From Blumeriella jaapii (taxonomy: Eukaryota; Ascomycota; Leotiomycetes; Helotiales; Drepanopezizaceae), in the NCBI GenBank assembly GCA_009599575.1, contig VWND01000005.1, forward strand, positions 1,364,001 through 1,428,000: 64,000 nt of DNA. Direction: 5' to 3'. Shown here in pieces: positions 24,486 to 35,699 of this stretch; the first letter of the stretch is position 1, and each line of letters starts with the position of its first letter. The notes beneath the pieces are model-generated. The model was not told where the DNA came from, did not search any database, and saw nothing but the letters and a program-made list of their open reading frames with translations. A program made the position numbers and the translations under genes.

Positions 24486-27400
24486 ATATCGTTTTGAAAA
24501 AAGCTACTGAAAAACAGCATTAATTACCTTTTAAATACGACGATTACGCCGACGTATTCGACGATACCGCCGCGGTTATCCTAGCTTTTTACCATTTTAT
24601 AAAGCATCGAATAGACTTCGCGAAAGGGAAGGATCCTTTTTGGGAACCAGTTTATTTTTTGTCGGAATCTGAATTTACCGAATTGCGCGAATATTTCGAT
24701 TCGAGTTTAAAAAAAGGCTAAATAAAAAAGTTTATTAGCTCTGCCGGCGCATCGATAATATTTATACCGAAAAAAAACGGAAGTTTACGATTATGCGTCG
24801 ATTATAAAGGTCTAAACGCAGTTACGGTTAAAAATCGAATTTTTCTATCCCTTATAAGCGAAACTTTGAACCGTTTGAAAAAAGTTAAAATATTTACCAA
24901 GCTAAATCTTACTTGGGCGTATTACCGTTTTCGAATAAAAAAAGGAGATAAGTGGAAAACTGCGTTTCGCATTCGTTACGAATATTTCGAATACTGCGTA
25001 TTACTTTTCGGCTTTTCGAACGCACCAGCAACCTTCCAAGCGTATATTAATTAAGCTTTAGTCGGTTTAGTAAATGTTACGTATATAATTTACTTCGACG
25101 ATATTTTAATATTTTCCGAAAACTCCGACGATTATATAAACGCGGTAAAAAAGGTTCTCGAAAAACTCCGTACTAATAAACTTTACGGAAATCTGAAAAA
25201 ATATGCTTTCGACACGAATACGGTTGAATTCCTAGGCTTCGTCGTTATTTCTACGAAAATTAAAATAGACTCAGGAAAAGTAAATAATATTCGGAAATGG
25301 CCTTCTTTTATTACGTGGCGAAATATTTAAATGTTTTTGGGTTTTACCAACTTTTACAAACGTTTTATTAAGAACTACGCTAAGTTTTGCCGATCTATTA
25401 CAGATTTTTTTAAAAAAGATACAACGAAGGAAAATATCGGGCCCTTTTCGTTTTCTATTCGAAGCGAAGCTCGCTTTTTTACTTTTAAAAGAAAAGTTTT
25501 GCTAAGCACCGATTTTACGCTATTTCGATTTTCGATTGAAAATTCAAGTCGAAATAAACGCTTCGAAATTCGTTATAAGCGGAATATTATTTCAATTATT
25601 CGGCGAAAGTGCGGGGGCACGTTGGCATTTCATCGTATATTATTCGAAAAAGCTTTTTTTTATAAAACAAAAATACGAGGTTTACAACGCTAAGCTAATA
25701 GCTATAATTTACGCTTTTAGATAATAGAGCTAATATCTACGTGGCGCTTTTAACGTTATTACTATGCGTACAAATCACCACAATTTAAAATACTTTTTTA
25801 CGAAAAAACGTCTAAACGAACGCCAAGCGAAGTGGGCCGACGAATTAGCTGAATACGATTTTGCAATCGAGTATAAAACAGAAGTTTTTAATCCGGCGGA
25901 TAGTTTTTCCCGCCGGCCAGATTTAAAAAAAAATTTAAAAAAAAATAACGAACAGCTGCTTACGCTGCATCGTAAGCTAAAACTAGTTTATTTAAAAAAT
26001 TTTAAAATATTTTTCGCAATAAAAACACGCTTAAAATCGAAGCATAAATTATTTCGCGCCGATAAGTATTCGAAGCTTTTATTAACGGAATCAAAAGGTA
26101 AAAAGCAAGCGGGAAAAAGCCAAATAAAAGGTTTTTTCGCCGGATTGTCCTTTGCTAATATTATTAATTGCAAACAGTATATATTACGAAGCGTAGCCGT
26201 TGTATTGCTATAATCCGAAACGGTTAATAACAAGCTAACAAAACCGATTTATAAAACTATTCTTGAATTGCAAAGATTTGATTTTTTTGTATTATAGAAA
26301 ACGTACGAATCGGCCTCGCAAAACAATCGAGCCGGATCCGAAAAATATTAGCGTATAGGCCAAAATGAATTATTACGTTATAAAAAACGCGCGTATATTC
26401 CGAATAAAAACGCTATTAAAAGCGAAATATTAAAAATTAATTACGACGATCCGACCGCCGGCTATTAAGGTTTTCGGCGAACGCTAGAATTGGTCGAAAA
26501 AAAGTATTTCTGGCCTGGTTTACGAAGCGACGTAAAACGTTACGTTAATACGTATGAAAAATGCCAAAAAGACAAGCTTAGAAAGCACCGATTTTATAGC
26601 GAGTTAGCTTTCTTTTCGACTTTTACGAAATCTTGGGAAAAGATAACCATGGATTTTATTACGAATTTACCTTTTAGCAAAAAACGAGATCGTATTTACG
26701 ATTCGATACTCGTTATAATAAACCGATATACGAAGCTGTCGAAATATATACCGACACAAAAAACGATTTTAGCCCCAGATTTAGCTAAGATATTTATACA
26801 ACACGTTTACAAAGATTTTGGCTGCTTTAAAAGGATTATTATAAACAAAGGATTAATTTTCACTAATAAATTCTGGTTTTTAATAATATTTCATTTATAA
26901 ATACGACGTCGATTAAGCACCGCTTTTTATTTTTAAACCGATAGCCAAACGAAACGTTAAAATTAAGTTTTAAAATTTTATTTTCGCACGTATTGCGATT
27001 ATCGACAAAACGATTAAGCTACGAAGCTTGCTTTAGCCGAGTTTACGTATAATAATTCGATATACGCTTCTACGGGTTTTATTTTTTTTCGTATATTGTA
27101 CGGCTTTTATCCAAAACTTAGCAGCAACGTCGAAAACGACGTCGTAAAAAAAAGGGTATCGTCAGCGGAAAAACGAGTTAGAATATTGCAAAAAGAAAAA
27201 AAAATACTTAGTAAAAAGTTAAAAAAAGCTAACGCGAACCATAAAAGGTTTTACGACGCTAAACATAAAAAGATTAGATTTCAAATAGGCGATAAAGTAT
27301 TATTATCGATTAAAAACTTCCGACAGCTGCGACTTTTTCGAAAGCTTTTAAATAAATATTTAAAGTCTTTCAAAATCAAGCGAATTATATACGAGCACGG

Positions 27401-28004
27401 CCAAGCTTACTAATTCGAGTTTTTTTTTAATATCGTATTCACGATATTTTCCACGTTTTTCTATTAAAACCTTGGCAAAGTCGGGACGACACCGAGCCGA
27501 AAGATAGTATAATAGAATTTCAAAAACCCGAAGAATACAAAGTTAAATTAATACAGGTTTACAAAAATACAAAAAAAAGCCGATATTATTTGGTGCGATA
27601 AAAGGGCTATTTACCAAACGAAAACTCCTGAAAGCCAAAAAACCACCTTACGAACGCAAAAAAGGTTGTAAAAGAATACTTAAAAAACACGACAAATGAT
27701 AGCAACGGAGCAGTAACGAATGCGCGCCGTAAAAGCAAGAAAAAGAAAACAAAAACACCTAGAAAACCTTAAAACCGCCGCTAAACCAATTTATTTTCCA
27801 ATTCATTTTTATCGTTATTTTTTTCCCTATCGTTATCGCTATTTCCTTCAGATTCAAGAGCAACGGCAGGCTAAAAAGAATTAATATCAGACGAATTCGC
27901 AGAGTATTCGACTTATCCCAATCAAAGCTTCTACGATAGCCGTAGTCGAATGCTAAATTGCAGCCACGATATTTTCGTGGAAATCCAGAATTTAACTCAA
28001 TTAA

Positions 28005-28720
28005 TCAAAATGGATCCGAGCGACGTTTTCGAAACGTCGAAAGATACGTTTTATATTAGCGTCGTTAAAAGAAAGGGCCGGCGCAGCTAAGGCTTCTAAA
28101 ACAGCAGCAGCCGCCAAACCGGCAGGAACGGGCGCAGCAGCAGCGGCGGCAGTCCGAGCCGCGGCGCGATTCGTACGATCTCCGACTATTATAAAAGCCG
28201 AAGCGTTATCCCTTTTTAAACGATTTATATAAACGTCGTAAATAATAAGGTCGATAAAGGTTTTAGCAAAAGCTTTGGCCTCGGCAGCAAAAAAAAAAAG
28301 GGCGGCAGCGGCTGTAGCAGTATCGAAACGATTTATAAAATCGTTAAAACCCGCGAAAAAGATTTGCGCCTCGATGGCGCGTACGGCAGGAATTTATAGC
28401 TAATTAAAAGCGAATTCGAATAAAAGTCTAAAAGATTTACAAAAAGATATTAAATATGCGAAGCTTTGCAGCGGTTGCATTTCACGCTGGGAAGCTCGAA
28501 AACGCAAAAAAGCAAAAAGTCCTTTGTAATGTTTTCGCGTAAAATCAGGCGGCGCACCGAAAGCAGATAAAAGTCAAAAGTATTTTAAGAGTTCGCGGCG
28601 AACGCGGCGAAAAGCAATTGATTAAAATAAAAAAAAGCTAATAAAAAAATAAAAATAAAAAAAAAAAAGAAAAAGCTAAGCAAGAAAATAGCGGCCATTT
28701 TAAGAAAAAAGGCTTTTTTA
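28005..28720 (+). pseudogene. B1 third frame (ORF3): Lys/Ala-rich protein between pol and 3' LTR
   Basis: Same strand as pol, downstream of the chromodomain. A frame of at least 210 codons with only a handful of stops, all of the kind RIP makes: an Ala-rich start (KERAGAAKASKTAAAA), a middle KALASAAKKKRAAAAVAVSKR, then CSGCISRWEARKRKK and CFRVKSGGAPKADK, and a Lys/Arg-rich tail. No membrane segment, so it does not look like an envelope protein. Equivalent sequence occurs at the same place in B2 (8299-8994) and B3 (34772-35467). Family not recognised. Start uncertain, because an overlapping frame ends at about 28083. Confidence 0.5.
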
Positions 28721-28932
28721 ACGAAGATGCGAAGCGCTATCGAAAACAAAAAAAACAAAATAGCAGAACAGCCATAATTCACGACCGAAAGCGGAAAAAA
28801 CAGCTATAATTCACGACCAAAAGCGAAAAAGACCGCACGTCATTTCGAAAGCGTAACGCACGCTATATACGAAAGCATACGCACAAAAAAATCAATCGCT
28901 TTTAAGAACCAAAAGCCTAAAAGGAAAGGTAA

Positions 28933-29345
28933 TGTCAGAAACCAACATCACGTATATAAGTCAGATGATCCGCCAAAACCCTCTGCCTTCTACTAATCTT
29001 CGAATAGCATTTTTTGCGGATAAGCCGTAAGGGCCGGATAATATTGTAAGAGCTGAAAATAACATTTAAATAAAACACTTTATAAAAGTAATTGCTAAAA
29101 AACCAGTTATTAAAGTTATATTAAAAAAAATAAAAAAAGGTCGGGATAAGGGCTGAAAAAGCATATTAAATGGGATTCGCCTGGTTTCCTGAGAAATATT
29201 CTTCTCGAGGGCTCCACCTTTCCTTTTGTACTTATACACGCCTTCTACTAGAAATGTAAAAAGTAGAAATCAGTCTGACTATTAACCCAACCTTATCTGA
29301 GCTCTATTGTCTGAATTAGTGTTTCCCTGCCTTTCAATCCTTACA
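28933..29345 (+). repeat. B1 3' LTR (family B)
   Basis: Starts TGTCAGAAACCAACATCACG and ends TTTCAATCCTTACA. Directly preceded by the purine tract and followed by the GATTA duplication. Confidence 0.92.
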
Positions 29346-29350
29346 GATTA

Positions 29351-30092
29351 ATACAAAATATTACTTTTTTATTTTGGCGGAAACTTCGCTTTACACGCCG
29401 AATAAAAAATTAAGTTTTTTCAGTATTTTTCTTTCGATATATTAGAAAATCTTTTATTTTTAATGCTTTTCGGCTCGAATTCGCTGTATCTTTTACAAAA
29501 AATATAATATGCTTAGAAAAAATGCTAAATCGTTTTCAATAAATATTATTATCGTAATGCTTCGAAAATACCTTATAATAATCGCTAACTTAAATTATTT
29601 TCTGTCTTTTTTTAATTGGAACGATATTAAAAAATATAAAAACTTTTTTTTCGATATTTTCGAAAGCGTAAATTTTCGTTAAAATTATTTAATCTTTTTT
29701 CGGAATTCGTTTCGGCGTCTTTTGATTTCTTCGAGTTTTTTAATTATTTCGTAGACTTTTTTCTTAGTCTTTTTTTGCTTTATTTTAGCTCGTATTTTTT
29801 TTACTTTTTTACATTTATCGTTTTTTTTTTATTCGGCGCGGATTCGTTCGTTAATCAAATAAATTAAAATCTCGGTGAAAGGTCTTTTCGAATCGCTTTA
29901 AACGTGACCTTTTTTAATAATTTCTTCGATAAAAAAAATTGGAAAGTCGTCGCGCTCTGGTAATAAGATATTTTCGGCTTTTAATAAAATTGGTAACGTT
30001 AAAAAAAACGATGGTACGGGGTTTTTCTGAACAGCCGAAAGTGCTAAATCTTTTTAAATAGCTGGAAATGCCTGTTTTTTACGAATACAAAA
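29351..30092 (-). pseudogene. B2 gag, 5' part
   Basis: Reverse complement of B1 14263-15010. The start codon position near 30092 reads ATA instead of ATG. Continues across B1 into 13749. Confidence 0.75.
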
Positions 30093-30190
30093 AGCTATAA
30101 TATCGATAATAACGATATAAGTGTAATAATATAATAAAAAATTGTTTTAATAATATCGAACTGCCGTTCCGATAAATAAAAAAATCAAAA

Positions 30191-30603
30191 TATAAAAATC
30201 GAAAAGCAAAGAAACATTAGTTTAAATAATAAAGCTTAAATAAAATTGGGTTAATAATCAGATTAATTTTTATTTTTTACATTTCTAATAAAAAGCGTAT
30301 ATAAATACAAAAGGAAGGGTGGAGCTTTCGAAAAAAGTATTTCTTAGGAAATCAAGCGAACCCTATTTAGTATGCTTTTTCAGCTTTTATTCCGACCTTT
30401 TCTTATCCTTTTTAATATAACTTTAATAACTGGTTTTTTAGCAATTATTTCCATAAAATATTTTACTTAAATATCATTTCCAGCCCTTATAATATTATCC
30501 GGCCCCCACGGCCTATTCGCAGAAAATGCTATTCGAGGATTGGTAGAAGGCAGAGGGTTTTGGCGGATCATTTGACTTATACACGTGATGTTGGTTCCTG
30601 ACA
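30191..30603 (-). repeat. B2 5' LTR (family B)
   Basis: Starts TATAAAAATCGAAAAGC on the plus strand (TGTAAGG mutated) and ends GTTGGTTCCTGACA, abutting the AAACG duplication. Confidence 0.92.
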
Positions 30604-33600
30604 AAACGATAATTCCTGGAAATTATACGATTGCGACAGACCTTTTAATCAAAGCGTTTAATAGAATTTATCGAACGCGTTTTTGCCAATCGCGAATTTG
30701 CTGCTTTTCTTTTTTTTCGCAACGTTTCATTTTAACTAACAAACGCTGCAAATCAATCTCCACGTTTTTCGCGAACTTTTTTTAGATTTTCTTATAACGG
30801 CCAAGATTTTAGCGCGCTTTTTAAACGTTATAATTCCCATTTATCTGCTAACTTTCGATTAGCTCGTATAAAGCGCGTTTCGAACTTTAAGTTTAAATTA
30901 AATAATAGTAAAAATTATAAAACACGCTATTAGAAAACTAAAATTTTCGATAATTTCGAATTTTATTACGATTATTTCGCTGGCGATCGATTTCGTAAAA
31001 ATTATATATTTAATTAAACCGAAGGCGTAGCAAGGGAATTTTTGACTCCGCGTATTTTAAACCGTTTCGATTTTACACTTTCCGAAGAATTAATGAAAAA
31101 AGTCGCCGATTTTCTGACCGACTTTTCCGACGTTCAAAAAGCGGAAAACGAATTTAAAATACTTATAATAAATACGCACGACGATTTTTAACGATTTTAT
31201 CTGCGATTTTTTATTTTCGCAGCGAACGCTTAAATACGAACCGATAAACAGCTTCGGAACGCTTTCCGCGATAAAATATTAAAGCGTTTACGAAAAAAGT
31301 TGCATTTGAAATAAGCGCGTACAACGACTTTTAAAAATTGGCTCACCGCCGTTCGTTAAAAAAAACAAGGTCAGTTAGCTGAACGAATTTTATACGCGAA
31401 TCGCTTTTCAACCAAATCTATTATTTATTAAAATGATAGATTTTTAACCAAAGCGTACTACGAATCAAATCGTACGTACGAAAGTCGCCCAAATGCTTCA
31501 CAAGCTTCTTTTCAGTTCTTTGTTTTTTCTTTTTTTTCACGCCAAAACGCCCCCCCTGGCGTTTTTCCTTTTCGATCGGATCAACGATAACGCTCGTTCT
31601 TTATTTCATATTAAAAAGTTCAGAAAAGCCAATCTGCACGACCTTTTACGGGCCGACCTTCGGTTCCATCCAAAAGTTTTTCCAGGCTGATAAATATAAA
31701 CGAGATCGAGCCGGCCGAAAATTCGCTTTTTAATAATAGTAGTAAAAATGAAAACCTTTTTCCAAACGATTTTCAAAACGTATACGAAAAAGTTAAAAGC
31801 TTTCCCGCCAGTCGGAAAAACGCCCAGGCCTAAGTAAAGCCTTTTTTTAAGCGTATTGCGCGATATGCGCTATTTTAACGTTCGAAAGCTTTTTAATAGC
31901 GATTTACTAATAATTTCCGTTATATTTATTAAAAATAGCTTTTCGTACAAAATAAAAACGCTCGCCGATTTTAAAACGAACGGTTATGCGTTGATCGATT
32001 CGGCGCTGATCAAATCCTTTTTTTTTTTTAAAAACTTTTAATTTAATTTTTCCCGGCTTCTTTTTTTATAAAAAGGTATAATAAAGCTCGTGGCTATTTA
32101 ATTATATATTTTACGCTTTTTAATTTTATTATTAACAACCGAATATAATCGTTTACTTTTTTTTTAATTACTAATCTCGGAAATTATAATATAATTCTAG
32201 GAAAAGCTTGATTGGCCGAATATTAAGTTTTACTAAACTGTAATAAACGCAAGTTTTATTGGCCGAAGTCTTACTTTTTCACAGCTTTTTACGTTCGTTA
32301 TATTAAAGTTTTTTATTTGCATTTTCGAAAAATTTAATTTCGCTATTAAAACGACGTTGTAAAACGTAATAAAAATCTTAACCAATTGTGGCAGATTTAC
32401 GACGCTGTGCGAAGCGCGAAAAAATCGAATTTTATTCGCGGTGCTAATTTCGATAGCGACGCCAGTAAAATAATATAAGAAATTACATCATTTTCCCAGG
32501 CTGCCGATCTTTTTTTTATTATTTCTTTTTTTTTTTTTTTTTTTTCCTTTCGTCAAAACAGCTTTCTCGTTTTACGAAGAACAATTATATTAAAAACCGA
32601 AAAAAAGCCTTCGCCGCGATGGCCTTTCAGCTTAATATAATCGATAATTTAAACAAACCATCTTTTGAATCTTTTAAACGACCAGTTCGAAAACGAATCC
32701 TTTAATCCACTGCTTATTCAATTTTCATCTGCCAAATTACTGCATACGCTTTTAAATTAATTTTCAGAAAAAAAGCAATTAAAATGTTTTCAACCTTTTT
32801 ATACAAAATCGATAAAATACTAAACGATCTTACGTATAACACTTTTTTCAAAACCCAATCTTATAGTTTTTTCGAACGTTTCAGAACCAACGAAATATCG
32901 ATTTCGACCTTTTTAATCAGTTTAACAAAGCTAATTTCGAATAAACTTTTTTTCGAATTTTTTTTTTCCTCCGAAGTACAAAAACTTCGAATACGTGTTT
33001 TCTAAGGCCGCTAATAACAAGCTAGCTTTTTACCGGCTCTACGATTATAAAATCGAGCTTATTATAAATAAAAAAAAGCTGAAATACACTTTTTTGTATA
33101 AAATATCGATTTTTTAAAACTCGAAATTGTTAAAACTTATTTGCAAAATAATTTTAACAAAGGTTTTATCGAATTTTTTACCGCTTTTTTCGCTGCTCTA
33201 ATGTTTTTCGCCAAAAAAACCCGACGGTTCATTGCGTTTTTATATCGATTATCGAGCTTTTAATAATATTATTCGTAAAAATCGCTATTTTTTTCCTTTT
33301 ATCGATAAGACTTTTGCTCGTTTTTCGAAAGCACGAATTTTTACAAAGTTCGATATTCGTTAAGCTTTTTATAAAATTCGAATAAACCCCGCTAATAAAA
33401 AAAAACTAACGACGTTTCGTACGCGTTACGGCGTTTATAAATGCAAAATGCTACTTTTTGGTTTTATTAATAAATCCGCAATTTATTAACGCTATATATA
33501 AACGACGTTTTTTTCGATTATTTAAACGATTTTTATATTATATATTTAAATAACATTTTTATTTATTCGTCCGATCCTTTAAAATACGTTATATACGTTC

Positions 33601-34126
33601 GCAAAATGTTTCAAAAGCTCGCTAACGCTGAATTATAGGCCGATATTCGAAAGTCTGAATTTAACGTTATTCGAATCCGTTACTTAAGCTTTATTATTTC
33701 GATTAAAAATCTAAAAATAAATTCAGAAAAAGTTTCCGTGGTCGTTTATTAGAAGCTTTTTATTATTACAAAAAATATATAAAGCTTTTTTGGTTTTTGT
33801 AATTTTTATCGACGTTTTATTCGAAATTACGATATAATTGCAAAGCTTTTGGTTTATTTAACTAAAGCTAACGTTTTTTATAATTTTATTTTTAAATGTC
33901 AGGAGAGTTTCGATTTTTTTATATTAGCTTTTATTATTGCACCAGTTTTATAATATTACAAGCAAGATTTTTTTTGTATATTAAAAACTAACGCTTCCGA
34001 CGGCGTAATGGCTTTTGTGCTTTCGCAATTTTATAGCGACGACTGGCTTTTAGTCGCCTATTTCAGCAAAACTATAGTTTTCGCAGAATTAAACTACGTC
34101 GTATACGATAAAGAAATGTTCGCAAT
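30604..34126 (+). pseudogene. A1 gag, protease, reverse transcriptase and start of RNase H
   Basis: Gag-like sequence to about 31400, then a long Phe-rich mutated stretch. The protease region near 31960-32020 reads IKTLADFKTNGYALIDSALIKS, where family members have an Asp-Ser-Gly triad; A2 reads ADFGANGY. RT lies at about 33140-33560 (FIEFFTAFFAALMFFAKK and FGFINKSAIY). RNase H begins near 33990 and is cut by B3 just after YDKEMFAI. Numerous stops. Confidence 0.75.
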
Positions 34127-34539
34127 TGTAAGGATCGAAAGGCAGGAAAACACTAGTTCAGACAATAGAACTCAGATAAGGTTGGGTTAATAGTCAAACT
34201 GATTTTTATTTTTTACATTTCTAGTAAAAGGCGTGTATAAATATAAAAGGAGGGGTGGAGCTCTCGAAAAAAGTATTTCCTAGGAAACCAGGCGAATCTT
34301 ATTTAATATGTTTTTCTAGCCCTTATTCCGATCTTTTCTTATTTTTTTTAATATAATTTTAATAACTGGTTTTTTAGCAATTACTTTTATAAAATGTTTT
34401 ATTTAAATATTATTTTCAGCTTTTATAATATTATCCGGCCTCCACGGCCTATTCGCAGAAAATGCTATTCGAAGATTGGTAAAAAACAAAAAGTTTTGGC
34501 GAATCATTTGATTTATATACGTGATATTGGTTTTTAATA
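34127..34539 (-). repeat. B3 3' LTR (family B)
   Basis: Starts TGTAAGGATCGAAAGGC on the plus strand, the least altered copy of this terminus, and ends at a mutated TTAATA. Confidence 0.9.
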
Positions 34540-34771
34540 TTATTTCTTTTTTTAAACCTTTGGTTTTTAAAAACGATTGATTTCTTTATGCGTATGCTTT
34601 CGTATATAGCGTACGTTACGTTTTCGAAATAACGTATAGTTTTTTTCGCTTTTGATCGTAAATTATAGCTGTTTTTTTCGCTTTCGGTCGTAAATTATAG
34701 CTGTTTTGCTATTTTGTTTTTTTTGTTTCCGGTAGCGCTTTATATTTTCGTTGAAAAAACCTTTTTTTTTA

Positions 34772-35467
34772 AAATGGCCGTTATTTTTCTGTTTAACTTT
34801 TTTTTTTTTTTTTTTATTTTTATTTTTTCGTTAGTTTTTTTTTTTATTTTAATTAATTGCTTTTCGCCGCGTTCGCCGCGAATTTTTAAAATACTTTTGA
34901 TTTTTATTTGTTTTCGATGCGCCCGTTTGATTTTACGCGAAAGTATTACAAAAGACTTTTTGTTTTTTTGCGTTTTCGAACTTTTTAGCGTAAAATATAA
35001 CCGTTGCAAAGCTTCGTATATTTAATACTTTTTTGTAAATTTTTTAAATTTTTATTCGAATTCGCTTTTAATTAGCTATAAGTTCTTATCGTACGCGTTA
35101 TCGAAACGCAAACATTTTTCGCGGGTTTTAACGATTTTATAAATCGTTTCGATATTGCTATCGCCGTTGCCGCTTTTTTTTTTTTTGCTACCGAAGCCAA
35201 AGCTTTTGCTAAAATTTTTATCGATTTTATTATTTACGACGCTTATATAAATCGTTTAAAAAAAAGTAACGCTTCGGCTTTTATAATAATCGGAAATCGT
35301 GCGAATCGCGCCGCGGCTCGAGCTGTCGCTGCCGCTGCTATTACTACGTCCGTTTTTGCCGGTTTAGCGGCTGCTGCTGTTTTAAAAGCTTTGGCTGCGC
35401 CGGCCTTTTTTTTAACGACGCTAATATAAAACGTATTTTCCGACGTTTCGAAAATATCGCTCGGATT
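34772..35467 (-). pseudogene. B3 copy of ORF3
   Basis: Homologous to B1 28005-28700 by position and sequence, for example GCTGCGCCGGCC near 35395. Open stretches in other frames here are low-complexity Lys or Phe runs. Confidence 0.45.
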
Positions 35468-35699
35468 TATTTTAATTAATTAAATTAAATTTTGGATTTT
35501 TACGAAAATATCGTAGCTGCAATTTAATATTCGATTACGGCTATTGTAAAAGTTTTAATTAAAATAAATCGAATATTCTGCGAATTCGTTTAATATTAAT
35601 TTTTTTTAGCTTGCCGTTGCTTTTAAATCTGAAAAAAATAACGATAACGATAGAAAAAAAAATAATAATAAAAATAAATTGGCTTAACAGCGGTTCTAA

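Larger units (their letters stand above)
15787..27700 (+). pseudogene. B1 pol: protease, RT, RNase H, integrase, chromodomain (split by D)
   Basis: Protease core RAFIDCGAKKNYVI near 15880-15925. Element D interrupts at 16264. After 24486 come RT with [16 protein letters not shown] (about 24755-24810) and [11 protein letters not shown] (about 25008-25040), RNase H (to about 25940) with EYDFAIEYKTEVFNPADSFS, integrase zinc region (26400-26590) with one His and one Cys changed to Tyr, and an integrase core beginning ITMDFITNLPF in which two further acidic positions read Asn (INRY, INKG). A chromodomain with KNTKKSRYYLVR and GYLPNENS lies at about 27510-27640. Many stops; catalytically dead. Confidence 0.88.
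13755..29345 (+). mobile_element. B1: Ty3/gypsy chromovirus, family B, interrupted by copia element D
   Basis: LTRs at 13755-14166 and 28933-29345. Target duplication GATTA is perfect (13750-13754 and 29346-29350). The site lies in B2 gag; the uninterrupted counterpart is visible in B3 near 40215-40240 and in B1 itself near 15010. Own length is 7365 bp. A purine tract AAAAGGAAAGG directly precedes the 3' LTR. Its LTRs keep more GC than those of B2 and B3, consistent with a younger insertion. Confidence 0.94.
7654..30603 (-). mobile_element. B2: Ty3/gypsy chromovirus, family B, interrupted by B1
   Basis: LTRs at 7654-8066 (3') and 30191-30603 (5'), 413 bp each. Target duplication AAACG is perfect (7649-7653 and 30604-30608). 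A2 keeps the uninterrupted gag sequence of the same site, which confirms the insertion point. Internal parts are 8067-13749 and 29351-30190. Own length is 7354 bp after removing B1. Coding strand is minus. Confidence 0.93.

Noticed and set aside
28585..28782. Phe-rich hydrophobic frame that looks like a membrane protein
   Set aside because: It is the reverse strand of Lys-rich poly-A sequence in ORF3; the hydrophobicity comes from T runs.
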